In this document: one piece after another, positions 12,149-23,720 of the stretch | Position numbering within the stretch: position 1 is the stretch's first letter | Layout of the letters: every line of letters starts with the position of its first letter | Source of the DNA: Diorhabda sublineata | Lineage: Eukaryota > Arthropoda > Insecta > Coleoptera > Chrysomelidae | Direction: 5' to 3' | DNA length: 64,000 bases | Assembly (NCBI RefSeq): GCF_026230105.1 | Contig: NC_079482.1 | Location: 8,122,001-8,186,000, forward strand | Program-made: the position numbers and the translations under genes | Notes under the pieces: model-generated | The model's database searches: none | The model's input: only the letters and a program-made list of their open reading frames with translations | Told to the model about the DNA's origin: nothing

Positions 12149-12319
12149 ATGAGAATGATCAAAACATCAAAAAGAGAAAGTGAACAAAAATACTTACATC
12201 CAGGTCCAACTTTTCATTTTGACATCAAACTTGGTGAAAAAATCGATGAAGATGAATCAAATAACAAAATGAAGGTTTCTTATTATTATGTTGAATTTAT
12301 TCCTCAATCTTTATTCTAG
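12149..12319 (+). CDS. Small uncharacterised frame downstream of promoter
   Basis: ATG at 12149 opens a 56-residue frame ending at TAG 12317-12319, with an in-frame stop directly before it. The product is charged (for example HPGPTFHFDIKLGEKIDEDE) with no family I recognise. An AAG|GTTTCT at about 12272 could be a splice donor, in which case this would be the start of a first coding exon. It lies about 270 bases after the TATA/initiator pair. Length alone does not distinguish it from chance. Confidence 0.2.
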   Translation: MRMIKTSKRESEQKYLHPGPTFHFDIKLGEKIDEDESNNKMKVSYYYVEFIPQSLF

Positions 12320-14735
12320 ATTATCATTATTTTGACCTGTGTGGTCTAGCTGAGTTCCTAGTACTACTTATTTTGAACAAAATCTTGTTAATAATATATT
12401 ATTTAGTAAGCAAGTAATCAATTACTAGCGAATAGAATACTTTAATATATCTACCCCTCACAGGTATATGCAATATGCAATATATTATCTATTTTTGTCA
12501 ACATGAAATATTTTCGATTCGTTTTTATACCTAGGCTATTTGAATAATTTCAATTTATTAGATGATGTAAATGTCATAGTTAACGCTTCTAGGATTTTTT
12601 GTTGATAGAAGAAGAACCAAATGAATTTTCTACTGATTTAATGACTACATTACTGTTAGCATAATATCTAACTTTCTTTTCGTATCGATTAGAATTCAAA
12701 TTGAATAAAATTAGTGAATATGCGTATTTAAATACACATTAAACATTATGATTTTATTTATTGAAATTTATGGTTTACCTTATTTCGGATTTCTAAAAGT
12801 TTGAAATACCATAGTAGTTATACATACATGTGCCAATCAGCCTTAACAGTAAAAGCGGCCAACTCAAGTAGGCTGATAGGCGGTATGTAATTGTGTCGAG
12901 ATAAAATTCAAAATTTATCTTATGGCGGTTTTAAAAGTGGAAACCACTTCATTAACCATAAATTCCATATAAATGGATCCAGTCAATCGAACTAAGCAAC
13001 TTCGGTTCAGTGACTGTAGAAAAATGATTTTTAAAACAGTTATTTGTAGACGTAACAGTGAAAATAAATAATAAGTTTTCACTTGGAATATTGAATCTTA
13101 GTTTCAGCTAGATGTTGTAGCATTTGCTGCGAACAATGTGAAACATTTTCATCTTATATTTTGAGTATTAATTTGAGTTAGAACCAGTTGCTAAATAACT
13201 GAATTCACAACATTATAAAAAGCTATTTATTAAGCAAAAAAAAAATATAAATAAATAAAGCGGTTTGAATAATCTGACTACTGTACTCGTTATATGTCAA
13301 AACTATTAAGAACACACTATCCGTGTATGTGTTCTCTTAAATACTAATATTATTGAATACGAAACTGTCATTAGGAGCGGCGTGTACAATAAATCTTGAC
13401 GAATACAATACAATACAACTAGAAGTTAAATAAGTAGGTTTATGACTCTTCACAGTAACATTAAGACAAAAATAATGGAAACATTTTATCACCTAATATA
13501 TGATTAACAGATCTTGATCATTCCCATTAGAAGTGGTGAGATAATTCTGTAAATAGTGACCCGTACACATTAGACATGCGATTTTTGATTTATTTCAGAG
13601 CATATTTACTTATGTTTCGGCGAAGTACAAACTTTCAGTATGTAAAGAAGTTGCAATTACCAATAATTATAAATTAATAAAATAGCACTACATAAAAATC
13701 GAAAAAATCTTAAGATGAAAAATAAATTGAGGAAACATAAAAAAGTAATAGGAATAAAAAAATTGTCCTCATGAACTTGACAAAGAAATTGTTAGAGATT
13801 TAAATAGTAATATGCATATTTTTGGCATTCGTTTACCAATAGTAGCATCTTGTACCACCCCTACCTGAGATATTAAAATCTTCAAGAAAGAAATAGAGAT
13901 TTGAATCACAAACATTATTTTTCTAATAACGGATATTCTCCCTTGGAGTCATTATAATTACAGTTGTCCGCCTCGAAATATTAATGATAATATTGTTGAT
14001 AATGTGTTGGGAAAAATTTTCATATATTTTAATTGTAGCAGTTTTTACCTTAGTCGGCAGAAATTTTGAGGGGGGGCTCTAACTAAGATCCCACACAGTA
14101 ATTGAGCCATAACTGAAGAATGTAATAGGAGCATAATTAAATTGTGCACTTTGCCCTCTAGCTCGGTAATATACTTTTTTTCTGTCATGTTGAACTGAAA
14201 TAATGAAGAGTCGTATCAGTGAACAAAATAAGATACTACTGATAATCGTACTACTCGGAGACCTTTTAAAGTTGTATTACCTTTCTGTAGCTACTACGCC
14301 ATGTGTCGTTGCATTTAAAAATATATAATATATACATATACATTTATTCACGACACTCTTCATCCTCCGACCGTTTCTTCGAAAAACAATAATCCTTCGA
14401 CCTCCGGAGTTTTTTTATAGGAATGCCCAGTTATCTTTCTTTTATAACTTTCCTAATATCCTAATAGTATACAATTAACATAATCCTCTCTCATACAACT
14501 GGCACACTTTTTAGGAAAAACCGACATATCTACTTTCTTCTATCTTCCTTGTTCCATGACACACACTCTCCTATTCCTTAATATAAGAACTCAGGCAAGA
14601 CGTTCGATCGAACTATTGAAATTATTCTATCACAGGATAACGATATAGCAGATCTTGAACGCCTAGATCTCAGCGGAGTTAGGCTGCTCCTCGTTTAATT
14701 TAATATTTTTATATATTTTGTGTACATTGTTTTGT

Positions 14736-14738
<3 letters not shown>
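12320..14738. other. Unassigned spacer
   Basis: Mostly simple A+T-rich DNA. A TATAAAT at 12968 and TCAGT at 13007 occur together, but about 41 bases separate the TATA box from the initiator A, too far for a standard core promoter. No coding or element similarity was recognised. Confidence 0.4.

Positions 14739-14786
<48 letters not shown>
14739..14786. repeat. (AT)n microsatellite, about 48 bp
   Basis: Uninterrupted alternating A and T, ending in a short A/T-rich palindromic stretch. Confidence 0.97.
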
Positions 14787-14788
<2 letters not shown>

Positions 14789-15184
14789 AAATTTAAATAG
14801 ATATCAAACTATGATTGAGCTATCTCTTCAGCATCCTCGAACCCTCGTTAAACCTTCTTCTAAGCTTATTCTGATATCAAGAACTTGTTCCAGTTTATTT
14901 TTTAATTGAACAAAAGTACGGTGTCTGTTTCGGAGGAATACCTACATTAAAAATTGATCATCTATAGTTGTGGCGGAGTGTTCTCGACGTATCCAAGTTT
15001 TCTCTGACGTATATCGCAAAGATAAACTGCAGATTACGAGTTACCATACACTACAGGCCATTGCGACATAACTATCATTCTAAACTATTTCACTAAGCGG
15101 TCTGATTACTCTGGATTGAAATCGCTGTATCTTTAATTAGATCGTGTTGCTTGCTGAATCGTAGAGTTGTTTTTTATCTGGGCG

Positions 15185-15330
15185 AATACCTCCAAATCTG
15201 TTCATGTGACATTCACCCTTAAGAAAGATATTTGTCCTATTACGTTTAACAACTGTACTTTACCTCAGAAAGAAGATGAAAAAGATCCCGGAATCTATCT
15301 AGACCGGCGCCTAACACTTTAGGTAGAAAA
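15185..15330 (+). pseudogene. Jockey-type LINE fragment, reverse transcriptase thumb region
   Basis: The + strand reads ANTSKSVHVTFTLKKDICPI, then TFNNCTLPQKEDEKDPGIYL and DRRLT, ending at a TAG. This matches the region after the FADD box in Jockey elements (pattern 'N..KS.HVTFTL....CP...N...P.....KYLG..LDRRLTW'). The match is strong over about 45 residues and collapses on both sides. DNA from about 14940 to 15185 may be more of the same element, but I could not confirm it. Confidence 0.75.
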
Positions 15331-16629
15331 GATTACAACTTGGACGGAGTTACTGAAGACGATAACTTGGTTATCGAATCGCGCGTCAGACAATGTAATC
15401 GTGAGTGTTGGTGTAATGGTGGTGTAAACAGTGTATTCAGTATGAATATCGCCAACGGTTCCATCTTAGTTAGACAGATTAGTAAACCAAAAATGCGGTT
15501 TCATCTCTTTGACTTATACGACGTTTTATTTGATTGGTTATTGCTTATTTTACCCATATCAATGCGCTTAAACCACAATTTCAAAGCTGTTTTCGTATTT
15601 TCCACTCCACATTGGCCATGAAATAGAATAAACAATGTGTAATAACAAAGGTAAACGTTAAATAGTGAAAACGATTATTTTTCCTTTTATAGTTTCTCAC
15701 AAATTTAGTTAGCAAATTACAAATTTGAATAAATATTAATTTAGTAGTTGAATGATGTAATCTTTTAGTATAATAAAACAATAAAAATTGAATTTATAAC
15801 AATTTTAACAGGAACAGCGACCTCACGAAAAGATCGTTAACCTTGGATTGTTCCTTTTCTTTTTTGTTCAAGTACGCACAATAGATTTTGAATAATAATA
15901 ACTTATACATAGGAAATATAGACAACTACTCGTATGTTAGCAGAGAAACAAGTTTACGCAAAATAAGTCGTTGGTATAGTCAAAAAAACCTCATTCTACC
16001 CCCTTCATACATTAAACTCGGATTAAGGAAGATTCTGTAAAGGACCCTGAAGATCCTGAAATTTTTAAAATACATCTTTTAGATTAATTTCCTAAATATT
16101 TTCCCTGGCCACTTGGAAAGTATGAGAGAGCTATTTAAACTCAATTTTCTTCAAAAATTTTCAAATATTGAACGAAAGAAAAACATAAAAAATCACAACT
16201 AATTTTGGGTAATCTTAAAGTGAAGAAGACAATCGACCAAAAGCAATAACGAATTGATTAGCAGTGTTTAGACTGTTCAATCGTAATTTTTTTCAGAAAA
16301 CCTGGAGGGTTTCCCTATCATTGTGATATGAGCATTATCACAATCAATGAACAGTTTTATTCTATCCTAAATTACAATAAAATTCTGGAAACGAAGGGTC
16401 AATAATTACATTTAGATAATTAACTCAAAAGGCTTTGTCCTCTTCAGTATTCTTTCTAGGATAGTGTTGTTGAGCAGCTGGATTGCCTCGATGTTCACAA
16501 GTTTTAAGAGCCGCTGTTCGAGACTCTATGCAATTTTAATGGATACCTGCCTTACAGAGTCTGTCTCCAGATAAGAAGATCGTTATATCGAAAGTACCAG
16601 GGTGCATCAGGGTACATAAACTAGAATTT
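15331..16629. other. Unassigned spacer
   Basis: A 93-codon frame (15340-15621, +) follows the LINE piece but does not resemble its tail. The region 16430-16610 is a little richer in G+C. One minus-strand frame there gives EAIQLLNNTILERIL, faintly like a reverse transcriptase start, but it is too short to call. Confidence 0.4.
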
Positions 16630-16850
16630 TTGCGTCGATGAAACGCATCTTTATCATTTCACTTCGGTAGCCGAGAGGACCGCACGTGATGAACCGACTC
16701 AAAAGCGTAGAAAGACGCAAAAATCGGCTGGCAAAGCTTAGGAATCAGTATTTTAGTATGCGCATGGTATAATATTTATCGATTAACTTATTAACCATAT
16801 ACAACGACTGTTATGTAGCGATGTTCACAAGCACATTGATGCTTAGATAA
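16630..16850 (+). pseudogene. Mariner transposase fragment
   Basis: With one shift the + strand reads EFLRR, then DETHLYHFTS (first catalytic Asp in the mariner DETW context), DEPTQKRRKTQKSAGKA, and VF, a stop, then YAHGIIFID. This is the central part of a mariner transposase, from the first catalytic Asp to just before the second. The N-terminal DNA-binding region, the later catalytic Asps and both terminal repeats are missing. The protein wording differs from the mariners at 20.6 and 45 kb, so it is a separate lineage. Confidence 0.75.
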
Positions 16851-17679
16851 ATCGTACTATAAAAATGGTTTTGAAAATTGTATGACTGTTGTAATTATTG
16901 TATTGTTCTCTTAGGCAACTATATTGAATAATGAAATTAACTTCCATTAAAAAAATTCCAAGGTGTCGATTTGAAAATGAATCTCTATAACATAGCTCAT
17001 ACACAAAATGAATAAAATTGCAATAGTTTCGCAAAATTCCCTTTGAAACAGAATTTAAGTATGGATCCAGCCAAACTTAGCCCTTCCTCATGGGAATAAC
17101 CCTGAAATGAATATTTTCGATAGAGCTTTCTTTATTTAATTTCATCGAAGTTTAATCGTGTCTCTGACATTTTATGAGTGTTGTCTCTGTCAGAACCTAT
17201 ACAAATGTATTTTTTATCATTGGAATAGAAATAAATTACATACTGGGTATTATAAAACTAGTTGACTCAATTACAAATTCATTCTGCGTTCTTGGATTGT
17301 AATACATCCACGGTTTTCATTGAAGGTTTATAAATTGCATTCATTTGGAAATGAGCGTAATAATTGAAACATGGATTGGATTCGGAAATTTTCGTCAAGA
17401 TAAGTGCTTTTCATTGTTTTTTCTTGTTTTATTATTTTTAATTCCATATTTTTTAAATATTATGAATGAAAACTAAAAATCTATAACATATGTTCTTGTG
17501 GAGAGTAGTAATAGGAAGCGACCACTTTCTGATGGTTGCTAAAATTAAAATGCTAAATGACACAAACATTATAATAAATTGAAACAAACTTAAAACCAAG
17601 AAAAAGCCAGACATTTAATGGCCAGAAAAAATGAAAGAAAAAAAAATGGATTAACAAAAAAATATATTGTGATTTTTTT
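16851..17679. other. Unassigned spacer
   Basis: A+T-rich DNA with no recognisable protein, terminal repeat or tandem array. Confidence 0.45.
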
Positions 17680-18036
17680 GTGGGGGATAGAGAATTTTTA
17701 TATAGGGCTCATTTCATGAATGTTTCCTATATAAAAACAATTTTTCCTCTGTATTGCTGGTGTTGGGGTCATTTGAAGGTGTTGGGATGGTTTTACGTAT
17801 TAGAAATTCGTTTGGTTTTGTTCATGAAATTAAATACTAATTTCATAATTCATTTAAACTATCCTACTAACCCAGCAAGCAAATTTTTACCGGGATGTAG
17901 AAAAAGATTCGTACATTATTATAAGACTTTATTTAAATTTCTTGTATCTGTTTTGATATCGCAACATAGCTTTCGTCAATGTTTATATTCGCTATCGCAC
18001 TGGACATATCGAAGGGTTTTGACAGGTGTGATGTGA
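17680..18036 (+). CDS. 118-codon hydrophobic open frame of unknown nature
   Basis: This is the longest frame here not produced by a microsatellite. It starts at ATG 17680 and ends at TGA 18036. The product has hydrophobic stretches (for example residues 19-50) and a Cys-containing start but no signature I know. The DNA is A+T-rich like the flanks, and no promoter, splice pattern or terminal repeat supports it. Chance occurrence is as likely as a real gene. Confidence 0.12.
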   Translation: MGDREFLYRAHFMNVSYIKTIFPLYCWCWGHLKVLGWFYVLEIRLVLFMKLNTNFIIHLNYPTNPASKFLPGCRKRFVHYYKTLFKFLVSVLISQHSFRQCLYSLSHWTYRRVLTGVM

Positions 18037-19479
18037 TGAGTTTGGAGGGAAATTGAGACCGAAATATAAAACAAGGGATAGAAGAAAAAACGTGAATGAT
18101 GATGATGTTGCTGGCAGATAATAATGAACATATAGGAAGTCCTTTCTAAAGCTACATAATATAGGACCTAATAAACCCTCCAGGAGATGGTGAGAAAAGA
18201 ACCGGGAAGGCGCCGAGACAAATTTAGTTAAAGTGAAAAGATGTTACTACTACTATTCTAGGAGTTTTGGTACTACTTTCAGTAGAAGGGATAAAAAGTG
18301 TCCAAGAAAAGAACAGTCGGAGGAAGCCTATAGGAAAGGAAACTAAAATGTAACTTGTAACTAATCAGCTGACTAGAGGAACAATTTTACTTGAAACCTG
18401 TACAACTACCTATTGATGTGTTGACTTCTTTATTCAGTTGATCAATCAATGCATTATGTAAAGCTAGGATTATAATTATGTTGCAAAAAATCAAAAAACT
18501 ATACATAAATGTTTTAAGTAACAAAATCCCTTGTAAAAGGGAACCCTATAGTAAGAGCATGTTTTCGAGATTAGCGCTTAGGGAGCTTTCTAAGTTGATG
18601 TTTTGCAGTGTTTTTACAGTTGGTCAAACTCCAGATTTCCTCTTTTTTATATTAAAATTTATCCGTGATTGATAAACTATGTTTGAGGTAATTTCTCTTT
18701 TCAACACATAAACGCTAATAAAATACTGTCAATGCTGTTATAATAACTAGTTTTTCTTTGAAAGAATACCAATCCGATCCTGCTAATAACATTATTTATT
18801 AATGGCAGTAAAATCAAAAGGCTATTTGTAATAATATCATTACAATTCCGTACTGCAGCTTTAGAGAACCAGCTGTAAAATATTTATTATCTACATTAAC
18901 ATTTTTTTTGTAATACACGGCAATGAAATGTTGAACTCTGTGTATGTATTCGATTATTCATGTCAGAAGTCAATCGAAAACGTTGAATGTTAATAAAATA
19001 CTAACATGACAAAGGGAAGACAATAAATATTTCCATGAACTAGTTCTAATTTACTAATAAAAGTCATTGTGGATTGTTTGCTACTCACATTTTTATCAAG
19101 TTAATTTTGTTGGAATTGACCTATGGTGAGAAATTCTATTACAGAAGTTTGATTACATTTTTTATAATGTTTAATAGTATTCGCATTCCTTGTCGATTTA
19201 TTTATACGTCAATTCCTCAACCATACAACGAATCCTGATGCGGTTTATATCATCATTCAATTCGTGTTTTATGGGAGGTTTATACAGAGTATAATTTCAA
19301 TAAAATTTCAATAAATTCAATATAGTGAAAGCTGCTCATTCACGCTTCATTCGTGTTTTCACTATTCGCAGATTGCAAAGCTGCAACAAAATCCTATATT
19401 CGCATAGATTTCTTATTCGCGGATCTAATCGGAACATATTAGGAAATTGTCGGATCTGAGATTTTAATAAAATCGAATT
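18037..19479. other. Unassigned spacer
   Basis: The part from 18060 to 18360 is purine-rich and somewhat less simple than its surroundings but gives no protein match. The rest is A+T-rich with nothing recognised. Confidence 0.4.
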
Positions 19480-19985
19480 CAATTGAGAAATGCTTTATTG
19501 TCAAAAATTGTTACAATTTATAGACAAAAGCTTATAAAAACTAAAAAACAAACATAAAAATAACTAAAGATGAAAATAAAATAAAATTTCCATGTACAAA
19601 AGAAAACTATAATTAATAACAAAATTATAGGTAATAGTAATAGGTAATAATTAGAATAGTCGTTAGTGTAGTCGTAAGTCGTATATAAGTCCATAGCAAA
19701 AATGAAACCAATAAGCAGCCTTCCCGGAATTAAATATTATTATTAGAATAGAAGTCGTTTACAGAGTAGAAGGCAATTAGCAGTAAATATGTCCTCAAAT
19801 AATTGCGGAATGCGGGAAAAGATGATATCGATTTGATTTCAATTGGCAAGTGATTGTGCATTTTTTTGCATTGTAAAATATTAAGCCCTTAACTAATTCT
19901 GAACGTGAAATAGGTAGGTAAAGGTCGTGCTCCGCCTTCCTAAGAGGATGGCCGTATGTGACATATCTGATAGATACGCACACGC
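19480..19985 (-). pseudogene. LINE 3' end: C-terminal tail plus 3' UTR (same family as 2.7-3.2 kb)
   Basis: On the minus strand the tail reads AEHDLYLPISRSELVKGLIF and YNAKK, then after a +1 shift KMHNHLPIEIKSISSF. This is the canonical LINE 'YNA..MHNHLP.EIKSI' end and is nearly the same protein as the copy at 3024-3225 on the other strand. Downstream the sequence runs to TTGACAATAAAGCATTTCTC near 19515-19485, a polyadenylation-type signal typical of insect LINE 3' ends. The copy is 5'-truncated, the usual outcome of incomplete reverse transcription, and carries a frameshift. Confidence 0.75.
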
Positions 19986-20633
19986 ACGAGGCACCATTAA
20001 TAAAGTGCTTTCGATAAAGAAAGGCATTAGCTGCATTACAATCGGCTATATGGTTCTTCTTTTTTTTAATAGACGGCTAGTTGTTTATATGACTAATATA
20101 CTCAGAAATGAAGATAAAAGAATATAGGTTCTGATTCAAAACCAAATTCCTTTTAGTTTTTTTTCATTTTTGATTTGTATGCGATGTCCAAATCCAAAAT
20201 TTTCGTTTTCGCTATGAGGACGATAGTGTTATTTGGAGAAACGAACTATTCTGCATCGTCATCAGAAAATTGTTTTAAATTAAATGGATATTATTACTCT
20301 TTCAAGACCATCATGACAAACTTATGCCAAACTGATTGCTTCAAACTGTTCCTCCAAGAAGCAATAATTTTATTTTTGTAATGGTCACGATACATTAGTT
20401 AAAAGTTTTGTCAAAGATAATTTGGTTCACGTTAAATTTGCGTATTGGAAAGAATGATATTTTGTTAGCTAATCTGCTAATGAATTTGTAAAATAGACAT
20501 AGGTATATAGAACGCATTTCAAAGATATAAGTATAATTTCCTCCTATATTTCAAAATTTAATATTTTTTATGTTATTTTGTGTACACTTCCCTTGATTTA
20601 TCAAGTGAAAAAAAATTAACTACCACCACTTTG
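19986..20633. other. Unassigned spacer
   Basis: Two short + frames (19927-20127, 20175-20381) have no family similarity; the first overlaps the LINE fragment antisense. Nothing else was recognised. Confidence 0.4.
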
Positions 20634-21859
20634 GTTTGTCAATAAGTCGTGTGACTGACAAACAGATGGCACTGCCATTTTCAAATCGATATGACCTTTA
20701 TGAAACACCAATTTTCAAAAGACTATGTACACAATTTCATGACTTTTTGATTAGTCAGATAAAAGTTACTTAAAAATCAATGAATTCAAAACAATTTTGT
20801 GTGCTAATTTATCATTGTTTCTTGAAGAAAAAATATTGTAGAAGCTTAGCAAGGACCTCAAAAGTGTTATTTAGACTCTGCTTCATCGAAAAGAACTATT
20901 TGTTGTTGGTTTGTTGCATTTTAACGTGGTTTTACAGACATCGACCATGGTGAACGTTCTGGTCGTTCTATTGATGTAAGAAAAATGCCACAAATTGGTT
21001 ATATCTAATCGTGAATTGAAATTGCTTGAGATAGTTGAGGCCGTAAATATATCAGAGCAGTGTGTTTACAATTAGGCATGAACATTTGACCATGAGAACA
21101 CTTTTTTCAGAGTGAGTGCCACGTTTACTAACAATCGATCAAAAACAATAACGTGTTCATGATTCAGAGCAGTTTTGGCCATGTTTATACGTAATAAATC
21201 AGATTTTTTGCGTCGATATGTGACAATGGATGAAACATGGATCCATCACTTCACACCTGAATCAAAATGATCCTCTGTGTGGGCTGAAGCCGGTCAACCA
21301 CGTCCGAAGCGTCCATAGGTACAACATTCAGCTGGGAAGGTTATGGCTTCAGTATTTTGCGATACGCATGAAATATTGCTCATCTACTATCTTCATATGG
21401 GGGAGACAATCAGTAGCGAATGCTACATTTAGTTGTTGGATCCTATGAATGCGAAAATCAAGGAAAAACGGCCTCCTATGTCGAAGAAATGACCACTGTT
21501 TCACCAAAATAAAGCACCGATTCACAAGTTGATGGCAACGATGGTTAAATTGTATGAATTACACTTCGAAACGATTCGTCATTAACCGTATAGTCCAAAT
21601 CTGGCCCCCAGTGATTACGTGCTTATGGCTGATCTCAAAAAAAAGTCGCCTGTAAGAAATTCCTCTCAAATGAGCAAGCAATTGCTGAAGATGAAGCCTA
21701 TTTTGTGGCAAAAGACAAATCCTTCTACAAGCACGGCATCGAGCAGTTAGAGAAGCGTTGGAATAATTGTTTTGCTCCTCAAGGAAATTACATTGATGAA
21801 ATAATTAATTTTTGGCAAAAAATTGTGTTTTTCTAGAATTTACACTACTTCTTGAGTGA
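20634..21859 (+). mobile_element. Mariner element, near full length but inactive
   Basis: The left end carries GTCAATAAGTCGTGTGACTG (about 20637-20656) and the right end a decayed CTTGAGTGA (21851-21859), both matching the ends of the 45-kb mariner. Between them the + strand encodes transposase pieces in order: RRYVTMDETWIHHFTPESK with the first catalytic Asp (about 21212-21268), QHSAGKVMASVF, APIHKLMATMVKL, PYSPNLAPSDY with the last catalytic Asp (about 21590-21620), and DKSFYKHGIEQLEKRWNN near the C-terminus. The length of about 1.2 kb is close to a complete mariner. Many stops and shifts make it a fossil. Confidence 0.88.
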
Positions 21860-23147
21860 TGTGTTTATTTTTAAAGTTGACTTCATTAGAAGTATAAGCA
21901 AGTAAAGTCGGCTTCAATAAAATCGCCATTATTCCGATAATTCCCTATTAATGAAAAAGAATCGGTATCTGTAAAGGCTCCTGCAATCATTGTCGAAATT
22001 GCAAATGAACAATATGAATTCGACAAATAAAATCAAGTGACATTCTCGAGTTGCTTTAATCGCAAATTGTGAAATCAGCTTGGAGGAAATGTTAAATCCG
22101 CAGCTCATTGAAGAAGAGGCTTCGACAAGCATTTAATGTTTCATTTGGAAAATTTTAGTGAAGGTTTAATAATGTCAAATGAGCTACGTGTTTTCTTTGT
22201 AAAAATTTATCCGTCTATGGAACGTAGTCTTATTTTTAATGAGTATCATTTGAAGTAGCATTTAAAAACTGGCAAGTAATAAAAAAAATACTTTGAACTA
22301 TTGATTAACGTGATGATAACATTCAATCAAAATGATTAAAAACAATTAAATTTAAAATTTTCATTTCGAACCGACCATTTTGTTTTTTTGCAAGGGAATA
22401 TTAATTTCCTATTGACTCTTCCATTTTAGAGACGTTCTAAACAACAATAAAATGTGATTCGTTAACATCATAACGTAGTAGTGTTTTCCTGGCACCGAAA
22501 AAATCTGTCCCCTATCATAGTTGAGAAAATTATAAACTTTCATTAGATATTAATTCCAAGTAATAATAATATATTGAAAGAGTAATGCTTATCGTGAAAA
22601 ATTGCTTACAATTTGTACCCAAATAAATGGTAAATATCAGAGAACAAATAAATAAATACACATAGAACATACAATATAGATATTAAGCATACCCACGAAA
22701 AGTACAATAAGTAATTCATAACCTAATCATTTATAATTTGATTAAAAAACTTTTCTAATTGTGATTTTTTTCTCTCCGACCGTTTAATATCTTATAATGA
22801 ATGTTACGAAAGTCCATCAGTAGACGCCAAGGTGTTTCTAATTTAGTCCACAAGGAGATCCAGTCATGAATTACATATTACGTCACAACTATGTGAGTTC
22901 CAGTCTTGTGGAAACTAATACTCTCGAGAAAGCGACGTTGCCGTATTTAAAAAATATAAATTATTTCAGTTATTTATAGAATTATGTTTAATATTTGTTA
23001 AACTCTGTCGAAACGCTGTGTCAAATACTTTCATTTATTATGCCGTAATTTACATAAGTTATGACAAGTTAATTTTAATTGAGGATAGCTACCAATTAAT
23101 TGAAAGTTTGCATACAAATCTTAGCAGTGGATGAAATATTTAGCATC

Positions 23148-23150
<3 letters not shown>
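21860..23150. other. Unassigned spacer
   Basis: A 67-codon minus frame at 21929-22132 is anonymous. The stretch 22790-22960 is less A+T-rich and includes a TTACGTCA-like motif near 22883, but I found no coding or element match. Confidence 0.4.

Positions 23151-23202
<52 letters not shown>
23151..23202. repeat. (AT)n microsatellite, about 52 bp
   Basis: Uninterrupted alternating A and T beside a LINE relic. Confidence 0.97.
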
Positions 23203-23205
<3 letters not shown>

Positions 23206-23229
23206 TTGCAGTACTACATTCAAATTACC

Positions 23230-23720
23230 TTAAATATAAAATTTCTATTTATCTTTTTCTGTAGGTTTCACTCCTAGTAGCCCCTTTTCTTTATTATACT
23301 GCTTCATCTGTTTCAGGAATTTGGTTATCATTTTTTTCTCAATTGTTACTATTACTTCTTGCAATATTTCATCTTCTGATGTTTCATCTATTTCTTTGGG
23401 ATCGGTATATGATAATTCATCATTATGATGCGCAGTTTGTAGCCTTCCACCAATCAGTATCTTCTTGAAGTATTCATCCCATCTGCCCCGAATCTTGTGA
23501 ATCTACCATTATTTGTATATTTTTATTTCTAAAAAAATCTGTAGATATATATGGTTCCTTCTGCTCCTCAACTATTTCTAAGCTTTGGTCCATATAATCT
23601 TCGTTTACTCTTATTACCTTTTAACAAACGTGTTACATTGATGTGATCCAATCCATTATCATAACAGCTCTCCATATATTTCTTCTTATTTTGCCCATAG
23701 TCAAAATAGGAGATTATTGA
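23230..23720 (-). pseudogene. RTE-like LINE linker fragment upstream of reverse transcriptase
   Basis: The minus strand reads KKKYMESCYDNGLDHINVTR and LLKGNKSKRRLYGPKL (about 23700-23570). After shifts come IRGRWDEYFKKILIGG (about 23500-23450), DPKEIDETSEDEILQEVIVT and IEKKM (about 23405-23330). This is the linker preceding the reverse transcriptase in RTE-type LINEs, where 'I..RW.EYF..LL' and an acidic stretch come before 'KA.G.DGI'. The reverse transcriptase is not present. Frameshifts around 23520 confirm decay. Confidence 0.65.

Noticed and set aside
12968..13011. TATAAAT and TCAGT as a core promoter
   Set aside because: Spacing is about 41 bases instead of about 31, and no frame or leader structure follows.
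16430..16610. Minus-strand EAIQLLNNTILERIL as a reverse transcriptase start
   Set aside because: Only about 15 residues of weak resemblance and no neighbouring LINE block.
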